Positions 26,242 through 34,879 of a stretch of DNA of 64,000 nt are shown piece after piece. Source of the stretch: Aeromicrobium phragmitis (GTDB lineage: Bacteria > Actinomycetota > Actinomycetes > Propionibacteriales > Nocardioidaceae); assembly GCF_003674095.1 (NCBI RefSeq), contig NZ_RDBF01000002.1, forward strand, positions 124,001 to 188,000, written 5' to 3'. The notes under the pieces were generated by a model, which saw only the letters and a program-made list of their open reading frames with translations, was not told the origin of the DNA and did not search any database. Position 1 is the first letter of the stretch, and each line of letters begins with the position of its first letter. A program made the position numbers and the translations under genes.

Positions 26242-27497
26242 CTCTGTCCGTCACCGACCGGATCGAAGGCAGCCCGTCGCAGAGCTGTGACGTCGAGCTG
26301 GCCAAAGGCCCGTGGGAGTTCGACGCGATGCCCGGTTACGGGCCGGGCGCGTCCAGCGCCGACGCGAATCCGCTGCCGGTCGTTCGGCCCGGGCAGCTTC
26401 CCGCCGCCTACCAGAAGATGAGCGACGACGAGCTGCACGCGCGCATCCGCGCCGCCAAGAAGACGCTGGGCGACAAGCTGGTGATCCTCGGGCACTTCTA
26501 TCAGCGCGACGAGGTCGTGCAGTACGCCGACTTCGTCGGCGATTCCTTCCAACTGGCCAACGCCGCGCTCACGCGCCCCGACGCCGAGTCCATCGTGTTC
26601 TGCGGCGTGCACTTCATGGCCGAGACGGCGGACATCCTGGCCGGTGCCGACCAGCGCGTGATCCTGCCGAACCTCGCGGCCGGCTGCTCGATGGCCGACA
26701 TGGCCGACGAAGACGCGGTCGAGACCGCCTGGGAGGAGCTCGTCGAGCTGTACGGCACCGAACCGGACGCCGACGGGCGGATGCCGCTGATGCCGGTCAC
26801 CTACATGAACTCCTCGGCCGCGCTTAAGGCCTTCTGCGGCCGCCACGGTGGCATCGTCTGCACGTCGTCGAACGCCGCGACCGTCCTCGAATGGGCCTTC
26901 GAGCGGGCCCAGCGCGTGCTGTTCTTCCCGGACCAGCACCTGGGACGCAACACCGCCTCCGCGATGGGCATCCCACCCGAGCAGACGCCGATGATCAACG
27001 TGCACAAGCCGGGTCTCGGGCAGACCGAGGAGACCTTGCGCGACGCCAAGGTGCTGCTGTGGCACGGCTTCTGCTCGGTGCACAAGCGCTTCACCGTCGC
27101 GCAGATCGAGCAGGCCCGCGCACAGTACGAGGGCTGCAAGGTCATCGTGCATCCGGAGTGCCCCAAGCCCGTCGTGGATGCGGCCGACGCTGCCGGCTCC
27201 ACCGACGCGATCCGGACCTTTGTCGAGGCGAGCGAGCCCGGTGACGTCATCGCGATCGGCACCGAGATCAACCTCGTGAACCGGCTGGCGGCGCAGTACC
27301 CCGACCGGACGATCTTCTGCCTCGACCCGGTGGTGTGCCCGTGTTCGACGATGTACCGCATCCACCCCGGCTACCTCGCCTGGGTGCTCGACGGCCTGGT
27401 CGACGGTGAGGTCCGCAATCAGATTAGCGTCGACGCCGATGTCGCGGGTGATGCCAAGGTCGCGCTCGAGCGGATGCTGGCGGCCAAGCCGCGCTGA
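26238..27497 (+). CDS. nadA: Quinolinate synthase
   Basis: The 419-residue iron-sulfur enzyme condenses iminoaspartate with dihydroxyacetone phosphate to quinolinate, the second step of de novo NAD synthesis. The three cysteines expected to ligate the [4Fe-4S] cluster can be seen in VFCGVHFMAETADIL, VHPECPKPVV and VVCPCSTMYRIHP. GHFYQRDEVVQYADFVGDSF is another family signature. It is longer than the 350-residue E. coli enzyme because of an N-terminal extension of about 60 residues, as in other actinobacteria. It overlaps nrtR by four bases and is followed by nadB 12 bases on. The cysteine desulfurase at the operon end probably supplies sulfur for its cluster. Confidence 0.96.
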   Translation: MTLSVTDRIEGSPSQSCDVELAKGPWEFDAMPGYGPGASSADANPLPVVRPGQLPAAYQKMSDDELHARIRAAKKTLGDKLVILGHFYQRDEVVQYADFVGDSFQLANAALTRPDAESIVFCGVHFMAETADILAGADQRVILPNLAAGCSMADMADEDAVETAWEELVELYGTEPDADGRMPLMPVTYMNSSAALKAFCGRHGGIVCTSSNAATVLEWAFERAQRVLFFPDQHLGRNTASAMGIPPEQTPMINVHKPGLGQTEETLRDAKVLLWHGFCSVHKRFTVAQIEQARAQYEGCKVIVHPECPKPVVDAADAAGSTDAIRTFVEASEPGDVIAIGTEINLVNRLAAQYPDRTIFCLDPVVCPCSTMYRIHPGYLAWVLDGLVDGEVRNQISVDADVAGDAKVALERMLAAKPR

Positions 27498-27509
27498 GCG
27501 GAGGATGAC

Positions 27510-29012
27510 ATGACCGAGCGCCTCATCGTCGTGGGCAGCGGGGTCGCGGGATTGACCGCGGCACTCGCGGCTCACGCACGTGGCATCGACGTCACGGTGA
27601 TCACCAAGTCGCTGCTCGCCGAGAGCAACACGCGCTACGCGCAAGGCGGCATCGCGGCCGTGACGGGGGACGACGACTCGGTCGACAGCCACGTCGCCGA
27701 CACCGTGCGCGCCGGCGCGGGTCTCAGCGAACGGCCGTCCGCCGAGGCGGTCTGCGCCGCCGGAGCCGACGCCGTCGCCGAGCTGATCGCGGCGGGCGTG
27801 CGGTTCGACGTCACCGGCGGTCAACTCGCGCGCGGACTGGAAGCCGCGCACTCGCGAGCGCGCATCTTGCACGCGGACGGCGACGCGACGGGCGCCGCGA
27901 TCACCGGTGCGCTGGTCGCCCGCGCCGGCGACGCCGGCGTCGGCGTGCGCGAACACACGATGGTGGCCGACCTGGTCGTCTCGGGCGGCCGGGCGCGTGG
28001 CGTGCGGTTGCTCGACGGCGACGTCATCGAGGCCGACGCGGTCGTCCTGGCCACCGGCGGTGCTGGGCACCTGTATCCCTACACGACCAATCCGGCCGTC
28101 GCGACCGGCGACGGCCTCGCGCTCGCCCTGCGCGCGGGCGCGGTGCTCGCGGACGTGGAGTTCGTGCAGTTCCACCCCACGTCGCTCGCCGTGGGCGGCA
28201 ACGTGCTGGTCTCGGAGGCCGTGCGAGGGGAGGGCGCGGTGCTGCGGGACGTGCACGGTCGCCGCTTCATGCTCGACGTCCACCCGGACGCGGAGCTCGC
28301 CCCGCGAGACGTCGTCGCCCGGGCCATCGCCCGGCAGATGGCGGCTCAGCACGGAGCGCCCGTCCACCTGGACGCGACCGCTCTCGGGGCCGCGTTCCTC
28401 TCCCGCAGATTCCCCACGATCGATGCGACCGTGCGAGCGCGGGGGATCGACTGGTCCACCGACCCCGTGCCGGTCACCCCCGCCGCTCACTACCTCATGG
28501 GCGGAGTCGCGACCGACCTGTGGGGTCGCACGAGCGTTCCCGGCCTGCTGGCCGTCGGCGAAGTGGCGTGGACCGGATTGCATGGGGCCAACCGACTCGC
28601 CTCCAACTCGCTGTTGGAAGGCGCGGTCTTCGGCCGCCGCGCGGTCGACGCGCTCACGAATCCGCGCGCAGCTGGGACGGGGTTCACGGCCGACGCCGAA
28701 CCGATCGCCCTGCGAGCCGCCGCCGCGGAGCGCTGGTGCGGCCGCGACGACATCCAGCAACTGGCGTGGGAAGCGCTCGGGCTCGAGCGCGACGGCCGAA
28801 CGCTCGAGCGTGCCCTCGAGACACTCGGCTCTTGGCAGGTCGCCAGCCCCACCGACGTGAAATCGGCCGAAGACGCCAACTTGCTTCTCGTGGCTCAGGC
28901 AGTCGCCGCCACCGCACTCGCCCGCAAGGAATCGCGCGGCGCCCACTGCCGCACGGACGCACCCGACACCGCACGATCGGCACGACATTCGTTCGTGCGC
29001 TGGGAGGCCTGA
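27510..29012 (+). CDS. nadB: L-aspartate oxidase
   Basis: This 500-residue FAD enzyme oxidises L-aspartate to iminoaspartate, which NadA uses at once. The dinucleotide-binding motif GSGVAGLTAALAA is at residues about 8-20. Further succinate-dehydrogenase/NadB family signatures are SNTRYAQGGIAAV, the active-site PAAHYLMGGVATD and GLHGANRLASNSLLEGAVFG. The C-terminal helical domain is complete but short. It sits between nadA and nadC and ends one base into the nadC start (TGATG), so the products are made together. Confidence 0.96.
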   Translation: MTERLIVVGSGVAGLTAALAAHARGIDVTVITKSLLAESNTRYAQGGIAAVTGDDDSVDSHVADTVRAGAGLSERPSAEAVCAAGADAVAELIAAGVRFDVTGGQLARGLEAAHSRARILHADGDATGAAITGALVARAGDAGVGVREHTMVADLVVSGGRARGVRLLDGDVIEADAVVLATGGAGHLYPYTTNPAVATGDGLALALRAGAVLADVEFVQFHPTSLAVGGNVLVSEAVRGEGAVLRDVHGRRFMLDVHPDAELAPRDVVARAIARQMAAQHGAPVHLDATALGAAFLSRRFPTIDATVRARGIDWSTDPVPVTPAAHYLMGGVATDLWGRTSVPGLLAVGEVAWTGLHGANRLASNSLLEGAVFGRRAVDALTNPRAAGTGFTADAEPIALRAAAAERWCGRDDIQQLAWEALGLERDGRTLERALETLGSWQVASPTDVKSAEDANLLLVAQAVAATALARKESRGAHCRTDAPDTARSARHSFVRWEA

Positions 29013-29854
29013 TGCTCACGCAGGACCACATCGACCACGTCGTTCGCCTGGCACTGGAGGAAGACGCGCCGTTCGGCGACCTCACGTCGCAGGCCTTCAT
29101 CCCCGCGGCCGCGGTGGCGAGAGCCGATCTCGTCGCTCGCGAGGCGGGCGTGTTCAGCGGAGGTGGGGTGTTCGCCGTGGCGATGACGGCGCTCGACGCC
29201 ACGGTGGAGGTCCGGGGTCTGCTGGGTGAGGGGGAGCGCTTCCGCGCGGGCGACGTGCTCGCGTCCGTCGAGGGACCGGCGCGTTCGGTCCTGCGAGCCG
29301 AACGGGTCGCCCTGAATCTCACGCAGCGCATGAGCGGCATCGCGACGTTGACGGCGCAGTACGTCGCCGCGGTGGCGGGCACCGGTGCTCGGGTGGTGGA
29401 CACCCGCAAGACGACGCCCGGCCTGCGCGTCCTCGAGCGGCACGCCGTGCGCTGCGGGGGTGGGCACAACCATCGGTTCTCGCTGTCCGACGCGGTCATG
29501 GCCAAGGACAACCACCTGGCGCTCGTCGACGACATCACCGAGGCGATCCGCGCGGCGCGGGCGACGTTGCCGCACACCACCCACCTCGAGGTGGAGGTGG
29601 ACCGGCTCGACCAGATCGAGCCGGTGCTCAAGGGCGGCGTCGACACGATCATGCTCGACAACTTCTCCCTCGACGACCTGCGCCGCGGTGTCGAGCTCGT
29701 CGCCGGGCGCGCGATCGTCGAGGCCAGCGGCGGGGTCACGCTGGAGACCGTCGGCGACATCGCACGGACCGGCGTCGACGTCATCAGCGTCGGGGCCCTG
29801 ACCCACGGGGTCCGGGCGCTCGACCTGGGCCTCGACGTGCGGATGGGACCATGA
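29012..29854 (+). CDS. nadC: Nicotinate-nucleotide pyrophosphorylase (quinolinate phosphoribosyltransferase)
   Basis: The 280-residue enzyme converts quinolinate and PRPP to nicotinate mononucleotide, the third step of NAD synthesis. Family motifs are DLTSQAFIP, NLTQRMSGIATLT, DTRKTTPGLRVLE and KDNHLALVDD. TIMLDNFSLDDL and VEASGGVTLE form the phosphate-binding strands. The length matches the family. The start ATG 29012 shares a base with the nadB stop. An open extension upstream belongs to another frame of nadB. Its stop overlaps the following cysteine desulfurase start by four bases. Confidence 0.96.
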   Translation: MLTQDHIDHVVRLALEEDAPFGDLTSQAFIPAAAVARADLVAREAGVFSGGGVFAVAMTALDATVEVRGLLGEGERFRAGDVLASVEGPARSVLRAERVALNLTQRMSGIATLTAQYVAAVAGTGARVVDTRKTTPGLRVLERHAVRCGGGHNHRFSLSDAVMAKDNHLALVDDITEAIRAARATLPHTTHLEVEVDRLDQIEPVLKGGVDTIMLDNFSLDDLRRGVELVAGRAIVEASGGVTLETVGDIARTGVDVISVGALTHGVRALDLGLDVRMGP

Positions 29855-30963
29855 GCTATCTCGACGAGGCGGCCACGGCGCCCGTGCGGCGCGAGGTGCT
29901 CGAGGCGATGTGGCCCTACCTCACGCAGCAGTTCGCGAACCCGGCCAGTCAGCACGAGCCCGGTCAGCTCGCGGCTCGTGCACTGGAGGATGCGCGAGCG
30001 CGGGTGGCGGCCCGCCTCGGCGCCCGGCCGGGGGAGATCGTGTTCACCTCGGGCGGCACCGAAGCCGACAACGCGGCCGTCAAGGGCATCGCGCTGGCGG
30101 CTCCGCGCGGACGGCACGTGCTGGTCAGCGCCGTCGAGCACCCGGCGGTGCTCGAGTCAGCCGCCTGGCTGACCCGCTGGGGTTTCGAGGTGCAACGAGT
30201 TCCCGTGGACCACGACGGGGTGGTGTCGCCGCAGTCCCTGCGCGACCTCATTCGGCCGGACACGACGCTCGTGAGCATCCAGTACGCCAACAACGAGGTC
30301 GGCACGGTGCAGGACGTCGCGGTGCTCGCGGAGGTCGCTGCCGAGTACGACGTCCCGTTCCACACCGATGCGGTGCAGGCGGCGGGTGCGCTCGACCTCG
30401 ACGTCGAGCGCCTCGGCGTGCAGGCGATGGCCCTGGCCGGGCACAAGATCGGCACGCCGAAGGGGGTCGGCGTGCTCTACCTGCGGCGCAGGGTGCCGTT
30501 CGAACCGCTCGTCCATGGCGGGGGGCAGCAGCGAGGGCGGCGCTCGGGTACCGAGAACGTCGCCTCCGCAGTGGGGATGGCCGTCGCGCTCGAGACCTGC
30601 GCCGAGCCGGGCGCGTCCTCGGTGCTCGGGGCCCGACGGGATCGGTTCGTCGCGGATGTTCTCGCCGCGGTACCCACGGCCGAGCTCACCGGACACGCCA
30701 CCCGACGCCTTCCGGGCAACGCCTCGTTCGTCTTCCCCGGGCGCAGCGGAGAGTCGATCCTGCTGGACCTGGAACGCCAGGGGATCTACTGCTCCAGCGG
30801 CTCCGCGTGCGCCGCGGGGGAGGACGAGCCGAGCCACGTGCTGACGGCGATGGGCTACGACGCCGCGCTTGCACAGACCGCGGTGCGCTTCACGTTCGGC
30901 GCGGGAGTGAGTGACGAGGAACTGGCCACCACCGTGAGTGCGCTGGAGAAAGCGGCGGCCTAG
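29851..30963 (+). CDS. Cysteine desulfurase of the NAD operon (NifS/IscS family)
   Basis: The 370-residue PLP enzyme removes sulfur from cysteine for iron-sulfur cluster assembly. The PLP lysine lies in LAGHKIGTPKGVG, and HTDAVQAAG supplies cofactor contacts. The catalytic cysteine is in the loop YCSSGSACAAGEDEPSHVL. The gene begins inside the nadC stop (ATGA), making it the fifth gene of the NAD operon. A similar nifS-nad linkage is known in Bacillus, where the desulfurase matures NadA, and the same role is inferred here. A second desulfurase, linked to mnmA, is encoded at 46669, so the two are probably specialised. Confidence 0.92.
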   Translation: MSYLDEAATAPVRREVLEAMWPYLTQQFANPASQHEPGQLAARALEDARARVAARLGARPGEIVFTSGGTEADNAAVKGIALAAPRGRHVLVSAVEHPAVLESAAWLTRWGFEVQRVPVDHDGVVSPQSLRDLIRPDTTLVSIQYANNEVGTVQDVAVLAEVAAEYDVPFHTDAVQAAGALDLDVERLGVQAMALAGHKIGTPKGVGVLYLRRRVPFEPLVHGGGQQRGRRSGTENVASAVGMAVALETCAEPGASSVLGARRDRFVADVLAAVPTAELTGHATRRLPGNASFVFPGRSGESILLDLERQGIYCSSGSACAAGEDEPSHVLTAMGYDAALAQTAVRFTFGAGVSDEELATTVSALEKAAA

Positions 30964-31019
30964 TCCAGAGGCGGTTGCGGTGCCCACGCCGAGGACGCCA
31001 ACGGCAAATCAGGTCCCGA

Positions 31020-31050
31020 TTGGGAATGCGGACGGAATCTGCCTTAGGAT
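31020..31050 (+). promoter_or_regulatory. Candidate promoter of the Flp/Tad operon
   Basis: TTGGGA (31020-31025) and TAGGAT (31045-31050) are 19 bases apart in the 176-base gap before the first Tad gene. A leader of about 80 bases would precede ATG 31140, which has GAGGAA as its ribosome site. The leader contains an imperfect CCTCG...CGAGG hairpin around 31102-31134. No gene is seen in this gap. Confidence 0.45.
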
Positions 31051-31139
31051 CGCATCGCTGTAGTCATTTCGCGGGGAGCCTCGTCCGAGGAGAGCTGATG
31101 ATGCGCATTCCTCGCGGCACAGACCGAGGAATGTGATAC

Positions 31140-31904
31140 ATGGCCACCGACACGTCGGCTCCGACGCGCGAGGACCGCGAACGTCAGCGCGCGTCGCGCG
31201 GGATTCGCTCGCGCGCGACGTCCACCCCCAACGGTCAGCAACCGAGCCCTCCGCGCCGTCGCCGCCCGGCGCTCGTGGCGATCGGCGTGCTGCTCATCGT
31301 CGGCGGGGCGGCGCTCGCCGGACTCCTCGCGCTGCGCCTCGATGCGCGTGAGCCCATGATCGTCGTGGATCGGACGATTCCCGCGGGCACGGAGATCACC
31401 GCCGAGATGCTGCGCACCGCCGATGTGGCGGCCGAGGGACTCAACCTCATTCCCGTCAGCGAGGCCGATGAGGTGCTCGGCACCTACGCGCGAACCACGT
31501 TGCGCGAAGGCCAGTTGCTCGACACCACGATGCTGCAGACCTCGTCGCCCTACCCGGCCGGCAGCGTGCGCGTCGGAGTACCGCTGGTGGCCGGCAAGGT
31601 GCCGGACGGGCTGCGTGACGGCGACGAGGTGCGGTTGATCCGCGTCGGCGACAGCACCGGCAGCGGCGCACTCCTCGGCACGGGCCTGATCCTCGGGTCC
31701 GCCGAAGGGGAGAGCGGAGGCGCGTTCAGCGGTGAGGGCAGCGGTTCGTCGGCGACCGTGCTGGTGACCTCGCAGGCCGCCGACGCGATCGTGAACGCGG
31801 CGGGGTCCGATCAACTGGGCATGGCGCTGATCCGTCGCGGCGTCACTCCTGAGGACGCCAACCTCACCTCGGGTGGAAGCGTGACGGGGGAGTCCGTCGA
31901 ATGA
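31140..31904 (+). CDS. CpaB/RcpC-like SAF-domain pilus assembly protein
   Basis: This 254-residue protein has a basic cytoplasmic N-terminus, one membrane helix (about 44-66) and an external SAF domain (about 70-140, IVVDRTIPAGTEITAEMLRT). A glycine/serine-rich region and a short tail follow. It matches CpaB/RcpC, which in Gram-negative Tad systems acts in the periplasm near the secretin. In Gram-positive Flp systems it is thought to act at the cell wall. It is the first gene of the Flp/Tad operon, overlapping the next start by four bases. No secretin gene is present, as expected for a Gram-positive cell. Confidence 0.82.
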   Translation: MATDTSAPTREDRERQRASRGIRSRATSTPNGQQPSPPRRRRPALVAIGVLLIVGGAALAGLLALRLDAREPMIVVDRTIPAGTEITAEMLRTADVAAEGLNLIPVSEADEVLGTYARTTLREGQLLDTTMLQTSSPYPAGSVRVGVPLVAGKVPDGLRDGDEVRLIRVGDSTGSGALLGTGLILGSAEGESGGAFSGEGSGSSATVLVTSQAADAIVNAAGSDQLGMALIRRGVTPEDANLTSGGSVTGESVE

Positions 31905-32689
31905 GCCTCGTGTCCTTCGTCTCGGCCAAGGGCGCGCCCGGGGTCACGACGACGGTGACCACGCTGGCGGGCCTGTGGCCGCAGCGCCCGGTCGTGGTGG
32001 AACTCGACCCGCAAGGCAGCGACATCGAGCTGCGGCAGCGCGCCGCCGACGGCAGCACACTCGGCGACGACCGAGGCCTGCTCTCGCTGGCTGCGGCCGC
32101 GCGGGTCGGTCAGGAGGTGAATATCGACGACCACGTCCAAATCACCGACGCCGGCCTCGACGTCTGCCTCGGGGTCACCACCCCCGCGCAGATGCAGGGT
32201 CTCGCCACGACCTGGTCGGCCGTGGGCACCGCGCTCAGGGCGGCCGGCCGGGATGTGCTGGCCGACTGTGGTCGATTCGCCACCGGAATGCCGGCGATGC
32301 CCGTCGTCGAGCGTTCGACCGCACTGGTCTTCGTCGCGCGCGATTCCATCGAGGGGCTGGCGCATCTGCGCAATCGCTTGGCGATGCTGGAGGAGAGCCG
32401 GCACAGCGGCGGCCTCGGCACCGTCAAGCTCGGATACGTGCTGGTGGGCGACCCGACCGATACCCGCAGCGCCGCCGACACGGAGCGGCTGTTCGCCTCC
32501 GCCGGGCTTCGCGCCGAACTGCTCGGGGTCATCGCGTTCGACCCGCGGACCGTCGGCAGGCTTCGCACCGACTCCGAGCGCAGAATCAGGCGTTCGCTCT
32601 ACATCCGCTCCGCTCAGGTCGTGGCCGACAAGCTCGCGCGTTTCGTCGGCACCGTGCCCCAGGCATCATCCGAGCAGGGGGTGGCTTGA
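31901..32689 (+). CDS. CpaE-like MinD/ParA-family protein with altered P-loop
   Basis: The 262-residue protein has the MinD/ParA layout and corresponds to TadZ/CpaE, which positions the pilus machine in the cell. The nucleotide-binding loop reads SAKGAPGVTTTVTT. The lysine of the GK[ST] core is valine, while the upstream signature lysine (K in AKG) remains. Switch-like VELDPQGSDIELR and ADCGRFATG follow. Classical ATP hydrolysis is therefore doubtful, and many actinobacterial relatives are remembered to share this GVTTT form. The start overlaps cpaB (ATGA) and the stop shares a base with the tadA start. Function is inferred from operon position. Confidence 0.8.
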   Translation: MSLVSFVSAKGAPGVTTTVTTLAGLWPQRPVVVELDPQGSDIELRQRAADGSTLGDDRGLLSLAAAARVGQEVNIDDHVQITDAGLDVCLGVTTPAQMQGLATTWSAVGTALRAAGRDVLADCGRFATGMPAMPVVERSTALVFVARDSIEGLAHLRNRLAMLEESRHSGGLGTVKLGYVLVGDPTDTRSAADTERLFASAGLRAELLGVIAFDPRTVGRLRTDSERRIRRSLYIRSAQVVADKLARFVGTVPQASSEQGVA

Positions 32690-33996
32690 TGGCCGACCAG
32701 GTGCTGTTGCGCCGGCTCCGCCAGGAGGTCGCCGACGTCCTGTCGCGGCAACGGCGCGAGGACGCCGACGCCGGTCTTCCCCCCATGACGTCGGAGGACG
32801 AGCGCCAGTTCGCCCGCGCCGTCATCTCGCGCGTCCTGGAATCCCATGCGCGCAGCGAGATCGCGGCGGGTCGGACGCCGCCGGACCAGGCCGAGGAGGC
32901 AGAGCTCGCGTACGGCATCCACGCGGCGCTCTACGGGGTCGGGCGGCTGCAGCCGCTGCTCGACGATCCCGAGATCGAGAACATCGACATCAACGGCTAC
33001 GACAACGTGTTCGTCGGATACGCCAACGGTGAGGAGAAGCAGCTTCCTCCGGTCGCCGACAGCGACGACGAGCTCATCGAGTTGGTGCAGGTGCTGGGCT
33101 CCTACTCCGGGCTCACCAGCCGCCCGTTCGACACCGCGAACCCGCAGCTGGACCTGCGCCTCCCCGACGGCAGCCGGTTGTCCGCGGTGATGGGCGTGAC
33201 GTCGCGGCCTGCTCTGTCGATCCGCCGCGCACGCCTCAACCGGGTGAAGCTCGACATGCTGGTCGACAACGGGACGCTCACCCCCGAGTCCGCTTCGTTC
33301 CTGTCGGCAGCGGTCGCGGCGCGCAAGAACATCATGATCGCCGGCGCCACCAACGCCGGTAAGACCACGTTGCTGCGCGCCCTCGCCAACGAGATCCCGC
33401 CGCACGAGCGGCTCATCACCGTCGAGCGGGCGCTGGAACTCGGGTTGGGGGAGTTCCGCGATCTCCACCCCAACGTCGTGGCCTTCGAGGAGCGGCTTCC
33501 CAACTCCGAAGGTCAAGGCGCCATCGGCATGGCCGAGCTGGTGCGCCGCTCGCTGCGCATGAACCCCAGCCGCGTCATCGTCGGCGAGGTGCTCGGCGAC
33601 GAGATCGTCACGATGCTCAACGCGATGAGCCAGGGCAACGACGGCTCGCTGTCGACGATCCACGCGAACTCCTCGATCGAGGTGTTCAACCGCATCAGCA
33701 CGTATGCGATCCAGTCGGCCGAGCGGCTCCCCGCCGAGGCGACCCGCATGCTGATCGCCGGCGCCATCGACTTCGTGGTGTTCGTCGAGCGCACCAACGA
33801 CTTCCACGCCGGCGGCGGACTGCGACGACGCGTGACCTCGATCCGCGAGGTCAACGGTGTCGACGGGCAGGTGCTCTCCAGCGAGGTCTTCGTCGATCAG
33901 GACGGCATGCTCGTCCCCGGCGCCGCCATCAGCTGCCTCGACGACCTGCTCGCCGTCGGGTACAGCCCGATGGGTTTCGAGAGCCAGGTGATGTGA
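32689..33996 (+). CDS. tadA: TadA/CpaF secretion ATPase
   Basis: This 435-residue hexameric ATPase powers assembly of Flp pilins. Walker A is GATNAGKTT with K225. The Asp box follows as LITVERALELGLGEF, Walker B lies in NPSRVIVGEVLGDE and the His box is STIHANSSIEVFNR. All four are intact. An N-terminal helical domain of about 180 residues with GVGRLQPLLDDPEIENIDIN is typical of CpaF. The start shares one base with the previous stop (TGATG). An open extension upstream is a different frame of the CpaE-like gene. Confidence 0.93.
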   Translation: MADQVLLRRLRQEVADVLSRQRREDADAGLPPMTSEDERQFARAVISRVLESHARSEIAAGRTPPDQAEEAELAYGIHAALYGVGRLQPLLDDPEIENIDINGYDNVFVGYANGEEKQLPPVADSDDELIELVQVLGSYSGLTSRPFDTANPQLDLRLPDGSRLSAVMGVTSRPALSIRRARLNRVKLDMLVDNGTLTPESASFLSAAVAARKNIMIAGATNAGKTTLLRALANEIPPHERLITVERALELGLGEFRDLHPNVVAFEERLPNSEGQGAIGMAELVRRSLRMNPSRVIVGEVLGDEIVTMLNAMSQGNDGSLSTIHANSSIEVFNRISTYAIQSAERLPAEATRMLIAGAIDFVVFVERTNDFHAGGGLRRRVTSIREVNGVDGQVLSSEVFVDQDGMLVPGAAISCLDDLLAVGYSPMGFESQVM

Positions 33997-33997
33997 C

Positions 33998-34879
33998 GTG
34001 ATCTCGCCCGAGCTCTTGATGATCGTGCTGCTGGGCGCGCTCGTCGGTGTCGGTGCGGTCGTCCTCATCGCCGGCCTGACCCCGGCCGAGCCGAAGCCGG
34101 CCGTCGTCGGCCGGCAGTCCCGCCTGCTCGAGGAGCTCAAGAGCGGCGGATCGCGCATCCCGTGGGCCGTGGGCGCGGGCTTCGTCATCCTGCTGCTGAC
34201 CCGTTGGCCGGTGCTCGCCATCGCGGCGGGGGTGCTCGTGGTGTTCGGTCCCGCGCTCATCGGCGGTGCCGCGGCCGAGCGACGCTCGATCGAGCGGCTG
34301 GAGGGGCTCGCGAGCTGGACGGAGTCACTGCGCGACACCATCGCCGGAGCGGTGGGCCTGGAGCAGGCGATCCCGGCGACGGCCTACGCCGCCTCCCCGA
34401 CCATCGCCCAGCCCTTGGCCGATCTCGCTGATCGGCTGCGCGTTCGTACGCCGATGCCCGTCGCGCTGCAACGGTTCGCCGACGACCTCGACGATCCGAG
34501 TGCCGACCTCATCGTCGCGGCACTCGTCCTGAACTCTCGACTGCGGGGTCCCGGCCTTCGCGAAGTGCTGGGGTCCTTGGCCCGGTCGGCGCGCGAAGAG
34601 CTGGAGATGCGACGGCGGGTGACGGCGAGCCGCGCGTCGACCCGTCGGAGCGTGCAGATCGTCATGGTGATCACGGTGGTGTTCGTCTTCGGTTTGTCGA
34701 TCTTCAATCGAAGCTACGTCGCGCCGTACACGTCTCCCGTGGGGCAGATGGTTCTGCTCCTGATCCTCGGGCTCTTCGCCGCAGGATTCGCGTGGATGCG
34801 CCGCCTCTCCGATGTCGAACTGCCCCAGCGGTTCCTGTTCGGTGCCCGGGCCTCCTCCGTGCCGGAGGTCCGCCGATGA
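33998..34879 (+). CDS. tadB: TadB pilus assembly membrane protein
   Basis: The 293-residue inner-membrane platform protein has helices at about 4-26, 50-80, 225-243 and 250-270. The type II secretion F-domain lies between (ASWTESLRDTIAGAVGLEQA, PMPVALQRFADDLDDPSAD). It should form the membrane platform on which TadA acts, together with TadC. The start is GTG 33998, one base after the tadA stop, and the stop overlaps tadC (ATGA). Its length is typical. Confidence 0.87.
   Translation: MISPELLMIVLLGALVGVGAVVLIAGLTPAEPKPAVVGRQSRLLEELKSGGSRIPWAVGAGFVILLLTRWPVLAIAAGVLVVFGPALIGGAAAERRSIERLEGLASWTESLRDTIAGAVGLEQAIPATAYAASPTIAQPLADLADRLRVRTPMPVALQRFADDLDDPSADLIVAALVLNSRLRGPGLREVLGSLARSAREELEMRRRVTASRASTRRSVQIVMVITVVFVFGLSIFNRSYVAPYTSPVGQMVLLLILGLFAAGFAWMRRLSDVELPQRFLFGARASSVPEVRR

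Noticed and set aside
26184..28988. 934-codon minus-strand open frame opposite nadA-nadB
   Set aside because: Shadow of two clear enzymes; no domain, start signal or promoter.
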